NCBI RefSeq assembly: GCF_028476545.1
Contig: NW_026731573.1
Coordinates: 248,001-312,000 of the forward strand
Reading direction: 5' to 3'
Length of the DNA: 64,000 nt
DNA from: Physella acuta
Taxonomy: Eukaryota; Mollusca; Gastropoda; Physidae
Below are positions 1 to 11,937 of this stretch, in pieces. Position 1 is the stretch's first letter; each line of letters begins with the position of its first letter. Position numbers and translations under genes: made by a program. A model generated the notes under the pieces. The model made no database searches. It was not told the DNA's origin and worked only from the letters and a program-made list of their open reading frames with translations.

Positions 1-202
1 ACTTTCAACAGATTCAGTAGAGTAAAAATCATTAAAGTGGAAGAAAACCTGAAGACTTTCAAAAAAAGAGCTACCATAATGGAAATGATTAACAGAGAAT
101 GATAACTTCGTAAAGTCAGGCTTCTAAGCATTCACGGTTGGTAATGCGTTGATGAAATACTCTTAAAATGTTGTGTCAGCCTTTTTTCTGTGATCATAGT
201 AA

Positions 203-287
203 CGCATGCGACAGGTATACTAGTTGTAGTAATGAATAAAAGACAGACAGACATACAAAAGTACATTGCTTTTTATATATATAGATG
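203..287 (+). repeat. 3' tail of a T-class short element
   Basis: The stretch holds an acagacagacag-type tail, then acattgctttttatatatat and atagat. The same tail is seen reversed at 3928-3990 and, fuller, at 55270-55322. In this window such tails form the 3' end of several short dispersed elements, called here T-class, whose other end reads actagNNNGCCC. The upstream limit is not visible. Confidence 0.5.

Positions 288-291
<4 letters not shown>

Positions 292-328
<37 letters not shown>
292..328. repeat. (AT)n microsatellite
   Basis: A simple AT run between two T-class element ends. Any open frame across it (IYIYIY) is an artefact. Confidence 0.95.
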
Positions 329-330
<2 letters not shown>

Positions 331-1151
331 ATAATATAAGCGGGCTGGTAGTGTGTCAGTCCTTCCTTCCGTCATCGCTATAGATTTTGGAATCATAAAA
401 GTACCACGGAGTGCTTTGCAGTGCATCGCATTGTATTATTATAAGTATTAGAGTAGGGTTTGTTTATATAACGACATAGAGCTATTTTATAATTTCCACT
501 GTTTGTATAATTTTGCATAACGTAAAGAGAATATTAAATACACGCACATTGCTAAAACATATTAAAAGGATCAATGTTAAGTATTGTTTTCGTTAATATT
601 CCTAGAAAAAGTGGATACATTTTAATAACATAATAACTGTAGGTTAGAAAAATCTAATTAAACTGTTTAGTAATTTTGCCAAGGGAGGTATTTTAAAATA
701 AATTGAACTCACGCTAAAAATGTGAATACAAATCTGCAAGACGGAATAATAGTTGGAATAATATAATTAGCAAAATGTGAATGCAAATTATGCAGAAGTG
801 TAAGAGAACATTATTGTTGGAATATTATAATTAGCATTGATTGATAAAAGGCTATCTTTTATTTATTTTATTCACTGAATGTACTGTTTACTAATTATAA
901 TTTTTAATCAACTATTCTCCATTATTATATTAAGTCATCACGTTCATTAGGTGCGCAATGGTTTTAGTCATGAAACTTTATTGTAAATTTTAAAAAGTAC
1001 TGAAAAAAATGCATGAATTTATAAAGTGCAATATGGTCTCTAAAACACGGATATTCTAAATACTGCCTTTAATTTATTTTATACACTGAACGTATTGTTT
1101 ACTAATTATTATTCTATCTTTCGGTTTGCGGACAAGCTAGGGGTTTTATAG

Positions 1152-1461
1152 CAGAGGCGTAGCAGGGGGGGGGGGGGCATATGTCCCCGGGCGCCGACCT
1201 TAGGGGGCGCCAATGTGGGTTGGAAAAAAATGCGTGGAGGGGGGGGGAAGGGTGGAAATCGAAAGTTTGAGGGCGGTGGGAGGGTGCAAATCGAAAGTTT
1301 GAGGGGGGGGGGGGGGTGCAAATCAAAAGTGGTGCAAATCAAAAGTTTGAGGGGGTAGGGTGGAAATTGAAATTTTGTGGGGAGGGGGTGCAAATCGTAA
1401 GTTTAAGGGGGTCAAATCGAAAGTTTGTCTCCGGGCGCCGGAAAGGGTCGCTACACCTCTG
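1152..1461 (+). mobile_element. hAT-type MITE (family hAT-2) with target duplication
   Basis: The ends are cagaggcgtagc and gctacacctctg, an inverted pair. The 8-base flanks are identical: ttttatag at 1144-1151 and at 1462-1469. An 8-base duplication with CAG...CTG ends is the hAT hallmark. The interior is G-rich with poly-G runs and repeats of gtgcaaatcgaaagtttg. There is no transposase. The same family occurs at 3257-3504, 20173-21553 and ending at 34039. Confidence 0.85.
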
Positions 1462-1682
1462 TTTTATAGTCATTCACTGTGTCAGACGCGTCCGCCGGCG
1501 CTCGGAAAGGGCGCGGTTTTGCGCTACGGGCTAGACTGTGAGCAATATGCCTTTATGATTGCATTTAAGATGTGTTTATGTTATGAGTGTTGTGTTTGTT
1601 TTTTCGTTTGTGTTTTTTTTTGCGTTCGTTTGTGTTGTATTTAGTTTTCTTCTGTTCCCAACTTGGTACATTTAAAAAAGTT

Positions 1683-1860
1683 TTACCGTGTGTTGTGGTT
1701 GTGGTTGTGTTGTGGTTGTGGTTGTGGTTGTGTTGTGGTTGTTTTGTGGTTGTTTTGTGGTTGTTTTGTGGTTGTGGTTGTGTTGTGATTGTGTTGTGGT
1801 TGTAATGTGGTTGTGTTGTGGTTGTGGTTGTGTTTTGTTTGTGTTTGTGTTGTGTTTTTG
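1683..1860 (+). repeat. gttgtg/gtggtt minisatellite
   Basis: A tract of gttgtggttgtg-like units, almost free of A and C on this strand. It lies inside the T-class element. The shorter version at 3712-3800 in copy 2 shows that the array length differs between copies. Confidence 0.85.
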
Positions 1861-1931
1861 TTTGTTTAGTTCTGTTCCAAAGTTGGTATATTTTAAAAAG
1901 ATTTACCGTGGCGGAGCACGGGATGCAGCTA

Positions 1932-2400
<469 letters not shown>

Positions 2401-3256
2401 TATATCTATAATATAAGCGGGCTGAGCGTGTGTCAGTCCTTCCTTCCTTCCTTCCTTCCTTCTGTCATCGCTATAGATTTTGAAACCATAAAAGTAAACA
2501 TCGCACCATGCTGTGCTTTTCAGTGCACCGCAGTGTCTTATTATAAGTAATAGAGTAGGGTTTGTTTATATAACGGCATAGAGCTATTTTATAATTTCCA
2601 CTGTTTGTACAATTTTGCATAACGTAAAGAGAATATTAAATACACGCACATTGCTAAAACATATTAAAAGGATCAATGTCAAATATCGTTTTCGTTCATA
2701 TTCCCAGAAAAAGTGGATACATATTAATAACATAATAACAGTACGGTAGAAAAATCTAATTAAACTGCTTAGTAATTTTGCCAATGGAGGTAATTCAAAG
2801 ATAAATTGAACTCACGCTAAAAATGTGAATGCAAAATCTGCAAGACGGAATAATTGTTGGAATAATATAATTAGCAAAATGTGAATGCAAATTATGCAGA
2901 CGTGTAAGAGTACATTATTGTTGGAATATTATTATTAGCATTGATTGATAAAAGGCTATCTTTTATTTATTTTATTCACTGAATGTACTGTTTACTAATT
3001 ATAATTTTTAATCAACTATTCTCCATTATTATATTAAGTCATCACGTTCATTAGGTGCGCAATGGTTTTAGTCATGAAACTTTATTGTAAATTTTTAAAA
3101 GTACTGAAAAAAATGCATGAATTTATAATGTGCAATATGGTCTGTAAAACACGGATATTCTAAATAATGCCTTTAATTTATTTTATACACTATTACGTAT
3201 TATTTACTAACTATTATTCTATCTTTCGGTTTGCGGACAAGCTAGAGGTTTTATAG

Positions 3257-3504
3257 CAGAGGGTTGCAAGGAGGGGGGGGGGGGCATATGTCCCCTGGCG
3301 CCGACCTTAGGGGCGCCAAAATGGGTTGGAAAAACAAATTGAAAATTTGCGGGGGGGGGGGGGTGCAAATCTAAAGTTTAAGGGAGTGAGGTGGAAATTG
3401 AAAGTTTGAGGGAAAGGGGTGCAAATCAAAATTTTGAGGGGGGGGGGGGGGGGGTAGCAAATCGAAAGTTTGTCCCCGGGCGCCCGGAAGGGTCGCTACG
3501 CCTC
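3257..3504 (+). mobile_element. Decayed hAT-2 MITE copy
   Basis: It starts cagagggttgc after ttttatag and ends ggtcgctacgcctc, so the last bases and the right target duplication are lost. The inside has poly-G runs and the gtgcaaatc units of 1152-1461. Confidence 0.7.
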
Positions 3505-3711
3505 ATTAACTGTGTCAGGCGCTCGGAAAGGGCGCGATTTGGCGCTACGGGATAGACTGTGAGCAATATGCCTTTATGATTACATTTAAATTGAGTTTAT
3601 GTTGAGTGTTGTGTTTGTTTTTTCGTTTTTGTTTTTTCTTTGCGTTCGTTTGTGTTGTATTTAGTTTTGTTCTGTTCCCAACTTGGTACATTTAAAAAAG
3701 ATTTACCATTT

Positions 3712-3800
3712 GTTGTGGTTGTGTTGTGGTTGTGTTGTGGTTGTGTTGTGGTTGTGTTGTGGTTGTGTTGTGGTTGTGTTTTGTTTGTGTTTGTGTTGTG
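3712..3800 (+). repeat. gttgtg minisatellite
   Basis: Repeats of gtggttgtgttgt, shorter than the array at 1683-1860 in the sister copy. Confidence 0.85.
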
Positions 3801-3877
3801 TTTTTGTTTGTTTTGTTCTGTTCCAAAGTTGGTATATTTTAAAAAGATTTACCGTGGCGGAGCACGGGATGCAGCTA

Positions 3878-3878
<1 letters not shown>

Positions 3879-3927
<49 letters not shown>
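3879..3927. repeat. (AT)n microsatellite
   Basis: A TA run that starts at a T-class end (gcagctag) and runs into a reversed T-class tail. Confidence 0.95.
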
Positions 3928-3932
<5 letters not shown>

Positions 3933-4200
3933 CATCTATATATATAAAAAGCAATGTACTTTTGTATGTCTGTCTGTCTTTTATTCATTACTACACCTTA
4001 ATCAAATCAGCATGAAACTTTGCAAATTTGCAGGGCGCGATTTGATTCTACTTTATATACGGTATATAAATAAAAGTCAATTGCTGTTTGACACCATTCA
4101 TCAGATCGCCATGAAACTTTGGAAGTAAGTGACCCGTGACCCCAATAATATAAAAAGTCGAAATTAGTAAGGAAATTAATCAGTACTAAAATAAGATTTT
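3928..4200 (-). repeat. T-class tail with family-A module, reversed
   Basis: Reversed, it reads caaagtttcatggcgatctg, then aataaaagacagacagac, then acattgctttttatatatat. The catggcgatc module recurs three to four times at 44040-44530 and 54890-55260, which ties this fragment to family A. Confidence 0.55.
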
Positions 4201-4846
4201 CTAGTTTGAATTAATCTTGATAAATGCTTTAAAATGATGAGTAAAATAGCATGCGAAAACGCAACATACCAATTCTGCGCTTAGCATATGCGCATAGGTA
4301 CATTTATCCTACTGCTACTGTTGTGTATTGAGTACATCCAGAAGGTCGTATCGGTACCAATGTTCACGTCAAGTCGAAATTTATGACGTCACACTCTCTT
4401 GACTCACACGCATCGTAAAGTTTTTGACTTTGTGAATTCAGCCTACTTACATTGATTATTAATATCCAGGGATGAGACCAGACCAGGAAAAAAAATTAGG
4501 AAATTTTCTTCGGATAATAACTCAATATGTTGGATAATAACTCAATGTTTTATCTACTTTTTATCGCAGTTAATCAGCTTCATACCGCAGTTAAGCAGCT
4601 TCATACTGTTATTGTACTAATTAATTGTTTAATGAAGTTAATATTTTAAATACAAGAAGTTTATGTTACTCTAAAATAACATTGAAAGTCTTGTCTAATA
4701 GCAATTTAATGTTTACCTTATAAACAACTTTTTAAAAACTACAATGTAACAAAAGTAGCAATTAAGTTTTATTTTACCATGAAGCTAATTTAAACTGTAC
4801 TAATCTATGTAGATTCTAGATGTACTCCTATTTTCAATTTTTACTT
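4201..4846. other. AT-rich stretch without recognised features
   Basis: No exon with both splice sites, no tandem array and no copy of the named repeat families was seen here. Confidence 0.5.
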
Positions 4847-5545
4847 TCTCGTATATACGAAGTATAGAGAAAGTATTGTAATCGTGCAAAAAAAAAAAAT
4901 CGAGATTTTTACAGTTCTCGACGTTTTACACCTCACTGATACGGAAAAACATAATTTTGCAATCTTGTCCGTATGTCTGTGTGTGTGTGTGTCTGTGTGT
5001 GTGTCTGTCCGTGTGTAAACACGATAACTTGAGTACCGTTACAGCTAGGTTGATGAAATTTCATATATAAGTATTATATCAAAATCGTAGATCCGTATCA
5101 ACTTTTGAGCGATTTCCGACAACCGGAAGTGGTACTTTTCCTACTTTGAATTTTTCAAAAGCCTATAACTTGAGTACTATTTCAGATAGATAAATGAAAT
5201 TTCACATGTAAGTAAAAGATCTAATTCTCTACCTTCTGTTAAATTTTGAGTAATTTCCGTTGACTGGAAGTAGTAATTTACGCTACTTCCGATTTCTCAA
5301 AAAACTAATGTAAATTTTTAAAGTACTAATAATATTGCGCACTATTATACGCCTTTTTATTCGGCGTTTGCTTGGTGCGCAATGTTTTTTTTATGAGATT
5401 CTATTCTATTTTTAAAAGTTTAAGTATTTAAAATGGATTAAAAATCATAGCTATATCCCCAGTTACCATCCCCTGTTGTTTTATATAAGAATATTCGAGA
5501 AAGTTTAGGGGAGATCACTACCGGTTTATTTAATAGGGGGTCTAA
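4847..5545 (+). mobile_element. Family H dispersed element, full-length copy
   Basis: It starts actttctcgtatatacgaag and continues tatagagaaagt, so its first 32 bases can fold into a hairpin with a 12-base arm. It ends cgagaaagtttaggggagat and cactaccggttta; better copies read gggagatcactccc, a second small hairpin. The inner cgagaaagt is the inverse of the start. Other copies: 28735-28958, 28959-29978, 30024-30704 (all -), 34340-34557, 40265-40937, 48868-49058, plus fragments. No coding capacity. Hairpins near both ends could fit a Helitron-like or MITE-like element, but no diagnostic end or duplication was found. Confidence 0.65.
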
Positions 5546-5786
5546 TGCCTAATATATATTCTTTTAAAGATTGGATTGGTAAAAATATTTATCTCCAACT
5601 GTAAAGACCCTAGATTAAGATTAGTTATAATTTGAAAATTTTAGGTTCATGTGATGGAAAAATGAAATGGACCAGGTTAGCTAAAATTAGAAAGGGTCTG
5701 ATGTGTGAACCAAAGTTAATCATTTTGATAGCCAAGCCACATCGATATTTATGTTTTTTTGGAATAAATGTAAATTGTCAGTGTTA

Positions 5787-6120
5787 GGGGTCATCCACGT
5801 TTTTTGACGATATTTACCTCCCCTCTCTCCTACAAAAGCCAGACTCCCCCCCCCCCCTATAATGAAGTTACACCTCAGCCAACAAATGCTCCCCCCCCCC
5901 CTCCTCAAAATTAATTTTTTTTTTTTAAGCATCGATTTTTTTCAAAAATATTGACTGAGGTCGACCAACAAAGGGTATTTTATTCAATTTCTATTACAAT
6001 GTTTTACAACAGTTTTCTAATAGCGGCTAAAATGCAGTTGTTTCTAACATTACTTTTTTAAAATACAAAAATATGACGTTATACTATCTTACGAATGTGA
6101 CGTTATTTATGGAAGACCCC
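5787..6120 (+). mobile_element. TTA-flanked MITE (PIF/Harbinger-like)
   Basis: The ends are ggggtcatcc and ttatggaagacccc, an imperfect inverted pair, and tta lies on both sides (5784-5786 and 6121-6123). The copy at 32804-33230 has the better ends ggggtcgtccataaatgacg and cgtcatttatggatgacccc, also with tta flanks. A 3-base TTA duplication fits PIF/Harbinger. The interior has two poly-C runs and gacgtta repeats, and no transposase. Confidence 0.65.
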
Positions 6121-6199
6121 TTATTAAAAATTTAAAAACAGTCTGAACGTATTTTTTCTTCCACAAACAAGACACGGTCGTAGTCACGTTGAGTTTAGT

Positions 6200-6424
6200 A
6201 TTTTTTTTTAATCTGTAGGCCTACGAAGCGAAGCATACGTATTATTTAGCGTTCACTTAGTGTGCATTTCTTTTTTCTACGAGATTATATTCTATTTTAA
6301 GAAATGTGAGTATTTAAAATGGATTAAAAATCATGTCTAGAAGTCTATATCCCGAGTTGCCATCCCCTGTAGTGTTATATTAGAATATTCGAGAAAGTTT
6401 AGGGGAGATCACTCCCGGTTTATT
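6200..6424 (+). repeat. Family H 3' portion
   Basis: From gcgttcacttagtgtgcatt through catcccctgtagtgttatat to gggagatcactcccggttta, it matches the last third of 4847-5545. The 5' two thirds are missing. Confidence 0.65.
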
Positions 6425-7084
6425 TTCCTAATTTTTAAAACTTTGTAAAAAATCGACAAAAATTGAAAGTCGGCGGAAAAATTCGGCGAAAATTAAATCA
6501 GCGGAGGAAAATCGCAACTGAAACAGAAACAATAATCATTAAAAAAGTTTTAAAAAACCCACGTTTTCTGATTGAACTAAAAAGTAGAAAATAAATGCTA
6601 TACATCACAATAATGCAAGCGATCACTCTACTATAAGCGATGAAAAACGTGGGGCGCCGAAGTAAAAGTTATATTACTATTGATTAGATAATACTATTGA
6701 CTTTTATTAGGGAGCTTGTAGAGAGTCAACAGTATTAGAAACTGTAAGAAAATCACGGCTAAAATTCGGAAAAGTCACATCCCTGTATTAATAACAGGTG
6801 GTTTTACAACAAAAATACTAATAGCTTTATTATTCACTTTTTTCTGTATATAAACAGTATAAATCACATAATGATATGAGAATAATTTTGGAAGTTATCT
6901 TCTGATTTTGGTTTGTTGCAAAAGCGCGACATCAGGTAACAAGACATAAAATTGTACTTGGGTGCAAAGCAGGTATATGGAAATAAGATCCCTTGCCAAG
7001 CTGTCCTTTCTTCAAGTATTATTATAAATAAGTAAAGGATTTACAAAAAAGTCTTTGCCTATATATAAAAGTGCACTTTAGAAC
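6425..7084. other. AT-rich stretch without recognised features
   Basis: Nothing exon-like was recognised. There is a weak likeness to the constagaaaataaa-type sequence shared by 23700-23835 and 34235-34345 near 6575. Confidence 0.4.
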
Positions 7085-7190
7085 ATTATGGGTCATGCAG
7101 TAGGTGAAGTAGAGTTCACCTGTTTAATTGACCTTGGCATATGAAGAGAGAACGATGCTGGAATAATGTGATCATGCTGCTGGGTACAAT
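7085..7190 (-). repeat. tRNA-derived SINE, tail fragment
   Basis: Contains gtgaagtagagttcacctgt and ccttggcatatgaagagaga, the reversed tail module of the SINE copies at 29126-29378 and 60488-60731. The tRNA-like head is absent. Confidence 0.6.
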
Positions 7191-7379
7191 TTAACAAATT
7201 TAACTTTTGAAATAGTATTGTAAAATATTAGGAGAACATATAAAATAAATAGACAACAATATGTATGGTGGTGGACCACTATCCTGGATACCACCAAAGA
7301 AAGGTCTTCACAGTGACCTTGACAATAATAACACTGAGCATAGACCTACACCTCGTAATAAATACAGTAAGGTTTAATA

Positions 7380-7680
7380 CTGACAAAAATACCCATTGCA
7401 GTGCTATTGAATACCCACATCAGTGACATTGTACTGGCATTGAGTACCAATAGCAATGTTATTGAGTACCCACATCTTCAGCACTGAGTACTAGCATCAA
7501 TGACACTGAGCACCCACAGATTCAGCACTAAGTATCCACAGCAGTGACACTGAGTACCTACTGCTAAGACTGAGTACCTACAGCAATGGTATCGATTACC
7601 AATGGCGCCAGTGTTGAGTACCCACAGCAGTGACACCAACAACCGACTGCAGTAACACTGAGTACCCACAGCTTCTTTTT
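7380..7680 (-). repeat. Minisatellite of gagtacccacagcagtgaca-like units
   Basis: About ten imperfect units of 25-36 bases built around cactgagtacccacagcagt. A 63-codon open frame on the - strand (7478-7669) has repeated VGTQC/CHCC pieces and is a by-product of the array, not a gene. Confidence 0.75.
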
Positions 7681-7837
7681 TGGTGTGTTAGGAATGACTT
7701 GTCTCAAAATGACTTTTTAGTTTTGAAAGTTTCATAGATAGACTCATGACTGAGAAGAGCTTTGTACGGTGTGCATTGTTTCTTCTCTATTCAATTTCCT
7801 GTGATATTAGTTGTTTTTTTTTCATTGCTAAGGTTTA

Positions 7838-7919
7838 GTCTACCAGTTGGCGACCTTCCAGAAAGCCCTTAGCGACCCCCCTGGGGTTCAGTTCGCGACC
7901 CACAGTTTGGGAACCCTTG
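7838..7919 (-). mobile_element. hAT MITE end fragment (SPIN/Charlie-like)
   Basis: Reversed, it starts caagggttcccaaactgtgg followed by gtcgcga, the typical end sequence of a widespread hAT MITE group. Only one end is visible. Confidence 0.5.
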
Positions 7920-7984
7920 AAGTAGATAGTAGCATCAGGGTTGTTTTGCAGTGTCTGTCACATTGAATTCTTGAAAGGCCAGAT

Positions 7985-8178
7985 TGGTCTGTTGATAGAG
8001 GCTGGTCTGTTCTTTAGTAATACTAGTCAGATAAGATTGATCAGTTAAGAGAGGCTGATCTCTTGTATGACAAGACTGGTCAAGTTGAGAGAGGCTGGTC
8101 TGATGTATGGTAAGACTGGTCAGTTAAGAGAGGCTGGTCTTTTATATGGTAAGACTGGTCTCTTGAGAGAGATTAAAC
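7985..8178 (+). repeat. Minisatellite, unit about 55 bases, around 4 copies
   Basis: Repeats of taagactggtcagttaagag and aggctggtct with spacing near 55 bases. Confidence 0.75.
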
Positions 8179-8179
8179 T

Positions 8180-9037
8180 GATCTTTATTTGTTAAGTCAG
8201 ACGAGAAGAGTTTTGTGAATAATGAAATAATATAATTGTGTTGCTTGACAGCTTGAGATTTTAAACTAAGTTGAATCAGCCTTCTCCCTCTGCTGTATGG
8301 TAGCATCTGTAAATACAATTTCAGATCATGTGATTAAATAATTTCAAGTTTGATCTAAAATGTAAACATGTAATACTTATCAATATACCATGCTAATTAC
8401 CATTTAACATTTAAATTTAAGTTCCAAGTAGTTTATTTTGTTGTCTAACATGTAGGTCATAATTTGGTAACTACCATAAAACATTTTTTAACATGAAGAT
8501 AAATGTTCCATCTAAAGTTAGTAATGAATAAAAAATAATTATATGTATAGCACAAGTTTGTGATAATTCGATTTGATAGTATTTTTAAATTGAGCTCTAG
8601 ATCTACACTAGATTCTAGAATTTAGACCTAGTTTCAAAGCCTAATAAAAATGTAAACAAAACAGTTTGTTTCTCAAAAATCTAAAATACTCTTTATTTTT
8701 TATTCTTTTAAATGATAAAATGTAATAGAATAGCTTACACCATAACTAATCTAATCTCCTTACCTATAAATACCTTGATTGCTGTGGTGTTAAATTGTGC
8801 GACTGCATTGCTGATTAAAAGTATACTGCGGAAATTGCGATATTCGTTTTGCGCCGAGATTTTTAGCGCTAGAAATAATAGTTGTTTCCTTCAGATGATT
8901 ATATCTCGATGATCATTCACCAGATTTCTATAATATTTTGGGGGTATTATGGGGAATCATACTGGCTTTTGATTTATATAAAAAACAGAAATTTGAATTT
9001 TTTTTTTAGAAGGGCGGTTTTCGACCGAGACCTCACA

Positions 9038-9041
<4 letters not shown>
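8180..9041. other. Unrecognised AT-rich stretch
   Basis: A 66-codon open frame at 8712-8912 has no family likeness that I can name and no convincing splice context. Otherwise no features were seen. Confidence 0.4.

Positions 9042-9112
<71 letters not shown>
9042..9112. repeat. (AT)n microsatellite
   Basis: A pure TA run immediately before the family-B start. Confidence 0.95.
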
Positions 9113-9115
<3 letters not shown>

Positions 9116-9411
9116 CTCTTCTTCGAGCCGTTAGAAAACAAGCTGCAAACGCTCTCCCATGGTTTTAGTGAGCTGTGTTCACTCTAAATGTTTACAAGCA
9201 GAGCCAACGATTTTAAACGTAGGGGGGGGGGGGGGAGGAGGGGGGGAGGGAAGGAAGGGGGGGGGGGGTTATGGTCCTTAACGAGCTACTTATAGTGTTT
9301 TAAAGAAATATTTTCAGTGTCAGCGTTGGTACTGTCGAATTCACAAATTATGAATTATTGAAAATTAGAAACAACTAAATAGCGGCGTATGTTATCCCGC
9401 GGGCCGGCTCG
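9113..9411 (+). repeat. Family B dispersed repeat
   Basis: It starts attctcttcttcgagccgtt and ends gcgggccggctcg, with AT runs on both sides. Its body matches 21697-22018 (reversed) closely, including tttaaagaaatattttcagt and actaaatagcggcgtatgtt. Confidence 0.75.
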
Positions 9412-9435
9412 TATATATATATATATATATATATA
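9412..9435. repeat. (AT)n microsatellite
   Basis: A TA run that follows family B directly. Confidence 0.9.
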
Positions 9436-9694
9436 AAGTTAATGAATTATTGCCTAAGGGTTTCAAAATCGATTCAATTAGTAGTCAACTCAAGTTGATG
9501 AAAAGTTAAAGTGGCTAGGATTAGAGCATGTTCACACTTTAATTGCAAAAATCACATATACAATTGACTTGTGATGGCAAGGTCAGAGAATAGCTTTTTA
9601 ACTTTTAAAAATTATTTTTTTTACCTACAAACAAATTAAGTAAGCAATATTATAACAAAGAGATAAATGACATAGCTTAAAAATAAGTACTTAC

Positions 9695-9736
9695 TGCAGC
9701 TTCATCACTATCAAAATGTTTGATTGCATCATCAAC
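9695..9736 (-). CDS. Candidate 42-base exon of an unknown - strand gene
   Basis: Read on the - strand, a pyrimidine-rich ttttattttacag acceptor is followed by 42 open bases coding VDDAIKHFDSDEAA and then a consensus donor, gtaagt. The exon length is a multiple of three. The short acidic peptide does not identify a family, and no neighbouring exon of the same gene was found, so this rests on splice-site quality alone. It could be chance in AT-rich sequence. Confidence 0.35.
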
Positions 9737-9877
9737 CTGTAAAATAAAATAAATAATATACTAATAGAGCATACTTACAATAGTCATTACCATTTAATGG
9801 TTAATGGATGGCAAAAATTATTTTGTAATGTGTTTGTAACTTACTCATAAAGTAAATTGGTAGTTTAACATCGGAGT

Positions 9878-10335
9878 ACACTAGCATGCCATTACCGCGC
9901 GCTGCTAATGTTTCAGAAGAAAGTCTGATGTAATATTTTAAGAGGGCTTTATCATTGCGTTACCACTCCTATTTTCTTAGACGTGTGACCTTGTTTTCCA
10001 ACACTGTACTATTTAAATGTAAACAATGCCTGAGCTATATTTCTTGAATCATATCTGTCGACACAGGGGTTTGCCTTGACTGTGAGATTATCACTTTCTG
10101 TAATAGTGAAGTAGAACACACTTCGGCGACGGCCCAGGTGTCAGGAACATGGAGGGACACTCTTGGGTGCCCCAGTTTTACTACTGCAGGGAAGCCGCAT
10201 ACCACCCCTGGCATGGTTTAATTATCAAAGGTCGTGTGCCATCGTGTCAATATTGTAGGGTGATCCTTAAAACAAACATAGGCGCCATAGTGCTCATAGG
10301 ATAGCCCAGGGCATCAAATAGCACCCTGCGGGGCA
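9878..10335 (+). mobile_element. Family A element, 5' part
   Basis: It starts near ctagcatgccattaccgcgc and includes ttcagaagaaagtctgatg, atcattgcgttaccactcct and aaatgtaaacaatgcctgag. All recur in the family A copies at 43131, 45330, 49540 (-) and 54404. The 3' part with the catggcgatc modules is absent. A hAT-1 copy begins shortly after. Confidence 0.6.
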
Positions 10336-10389
10336 ATGGGTTTGATTCAGTGAGAGACTATAGCAAACCATTGTATCCATGGCCTAGTG

Positions 10390-11286
10390 CAGGGGTCGTC
10401 AACTTGCGGCTCGCGAGCCGCATGTGGCTCTTTTGATGTCAAGATGCGGCTCTTCAGCTCCTTGCACAAATACTAAGTTATATTATTTCATTTTCAAAAC
10501 TCATAAAAAAAAATTATACTGTAAAGAAACATAAGCTTAAACAGAAGAAACAACTCATCAGAGAACAGTGAGAAAAGGTGCAGTAGAAAGTATACGGACA
10601 GCTGACAGCCACTTTTGCACCAGGCCCAGCCCCACAGCCGTGCTGTAGCCAGCCCGGTGGCAACAATTCCATGCCTACTACTACCCAAGTGCCGACTTTA
10701 TCACATAACGTTAAATGGGGGATGTTATTTTATTCAGAAGGCATTTCCCTATCTGTCAGTAATCACTAATTTGACGTGAGTGATGGTTTTTTTTTAGTTA
10801 TTAGCTTTCTACTGTTGAGCTGGGTATTGGACGGTGGGGTACGAGTTTACCCTGCGTTCAGTTGGGTGGAAGATAAGCCTGGTGAGAACCAAAGAATTTA
10901 CCGATACACTGTTATCAAACCTGTATCCAAGCCAGTTAGTCAGGGAGTTTGCCGTGTTGAGGCATGCATGACTAATGGGAGACACTGCCTGAGCCGGTGA
11001 TGTCCGTAAGGAAAGAAAAAAGTTAACTGCTTCTAAAGTCCTAAATTTTTATTTTTTGATAACTTATTTCATAATTCTGGCAAAACAAGCGTATGTTTTT
11101 ATATGAATAAATATTATTTCATAAATAAAGCTATTTATTTTAAACAACAAATCATTTTTTTTACCTAATCTTAATGAAAAAAAATAAAATACTTGAAATA
11201 AAAAAATGTTAGTGGCTCTTTAAAGCAAGGAAATTTTGAAAATTGTAACTTTTGGCTCTTCCGCTTCAAAAGGTTGCCGACCCATG
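10390..11286 (+). mobile_element. hAT-1 element, 897 bases, with target duplication
   Basis: The ends caggggtcgtcaacttgcgg and aaaggttgccgacccatg form the inverted pair of family hAT-1. The flanks gcctagtg (10382-10389) and gcctagtg (11287-11294) are identical 8-mers. The inner sequence has a tcgcgagccgcatgtggctc palindrome and a GC-richer middle (10590-11000) with no transposase. It shares that middle with 11969-15554 and 46253-48751; the 207-base copy at 37302-37508 lacks it. Confidence 0.9.
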
Positions 11287-11542
11287 GCCTAGTGCACACT
11301 TTCAAACAAATGTAAGCACTATAAAATTAAAATGGCATCTCACATTAAAATAATGAAGAGATTATGCGAGATTAGCAGTTTTTCATTTCTTGTATAGAGG
11401 ACCGCCCAAAAAACTTAAAGACAAAAAAAAAACGGAGCGTGACGTTTCAGGGTCAGCTTCTGACTTCCGGTTTTGTAACGGGACCAACTAATATTGTTGT
11501 TAGCAACCAACCAGACCTTCACATTAGTAAGTAATACTATGA

Positions 11543-11573
11543 TTAGGACTTAGGGTTAGGGCTAGGTTAGGGT
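11543..11573 (+). repeat. Short interstitial telomere-like repeat
   Basis: Contains ttagggttagggctaggtta and gggtt: about four TTAGGG-like units, one altered. It is too short to be a telomere and could be a repair scar or chance. Confidence 0.6.
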
Positions 11574-11832
11574 TCTGCAGCTGTAAACACACGCATGCGC
11601 AGTACCATCAAAAAAATTGCCGCGAAGGCAAGTCAAAGTTTCTCTCCAGTGAGAATGTCTATCTTTTTCCGGCTAGAATCGACCTAAAATTAAGGAGTCA
11701 CCTGTTTTTCACATTACTAGTCGCTGGCGATTTTAAGTACCTAAAGTGATAGATTACCTAATAATCATTATAGTAGATCAGATCAGTGGCGGAACTAGAA
11801 AAAAAGGCTCCCCCGCAAAGAAAAAGTAGGGC

Positions 11833-11937
<105 letters not shown>

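Larger units (their letters stand above)
2404..3878 (-). mobile_element. T-class short element, copy 2 of a direct pair
   Basis: It matches 327-1932 in the same orientation. The right end gcggagcacgggatgcagct is identical and the left tail is the same but with an expanded (ttcc)n near 2440. It carries a decayed hAT-2 MITE at the same internal place as copy 1, so the pair probably arose by duplication after that insertion. Confidence 0.6.

Noticed and set aside
220-426. Open frame of IYIYIY residues (also 1688-2191, 8882-9187, 19782-20042, 20161-20529, 31189-31417)
   Set aside because: Products of (AT)n microsatellites, open in several frames on both strands.
1587-1805. CVVVVVVLWLW-type frames and 23011-23300 FLFVFF frames
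   Set aside because: Come from T/G-rich low-complexity DNA; the composition, not selection, keeps them open.
7478-7669. Cysteine-rich 63-residue peptide gene on the - strand
   Set aside because: The frame simply follows the minisatellite unit.
11543-11573. A telomere or chromosome end
   Set aside because: Only about four units, with ordinary repeats on both sides.
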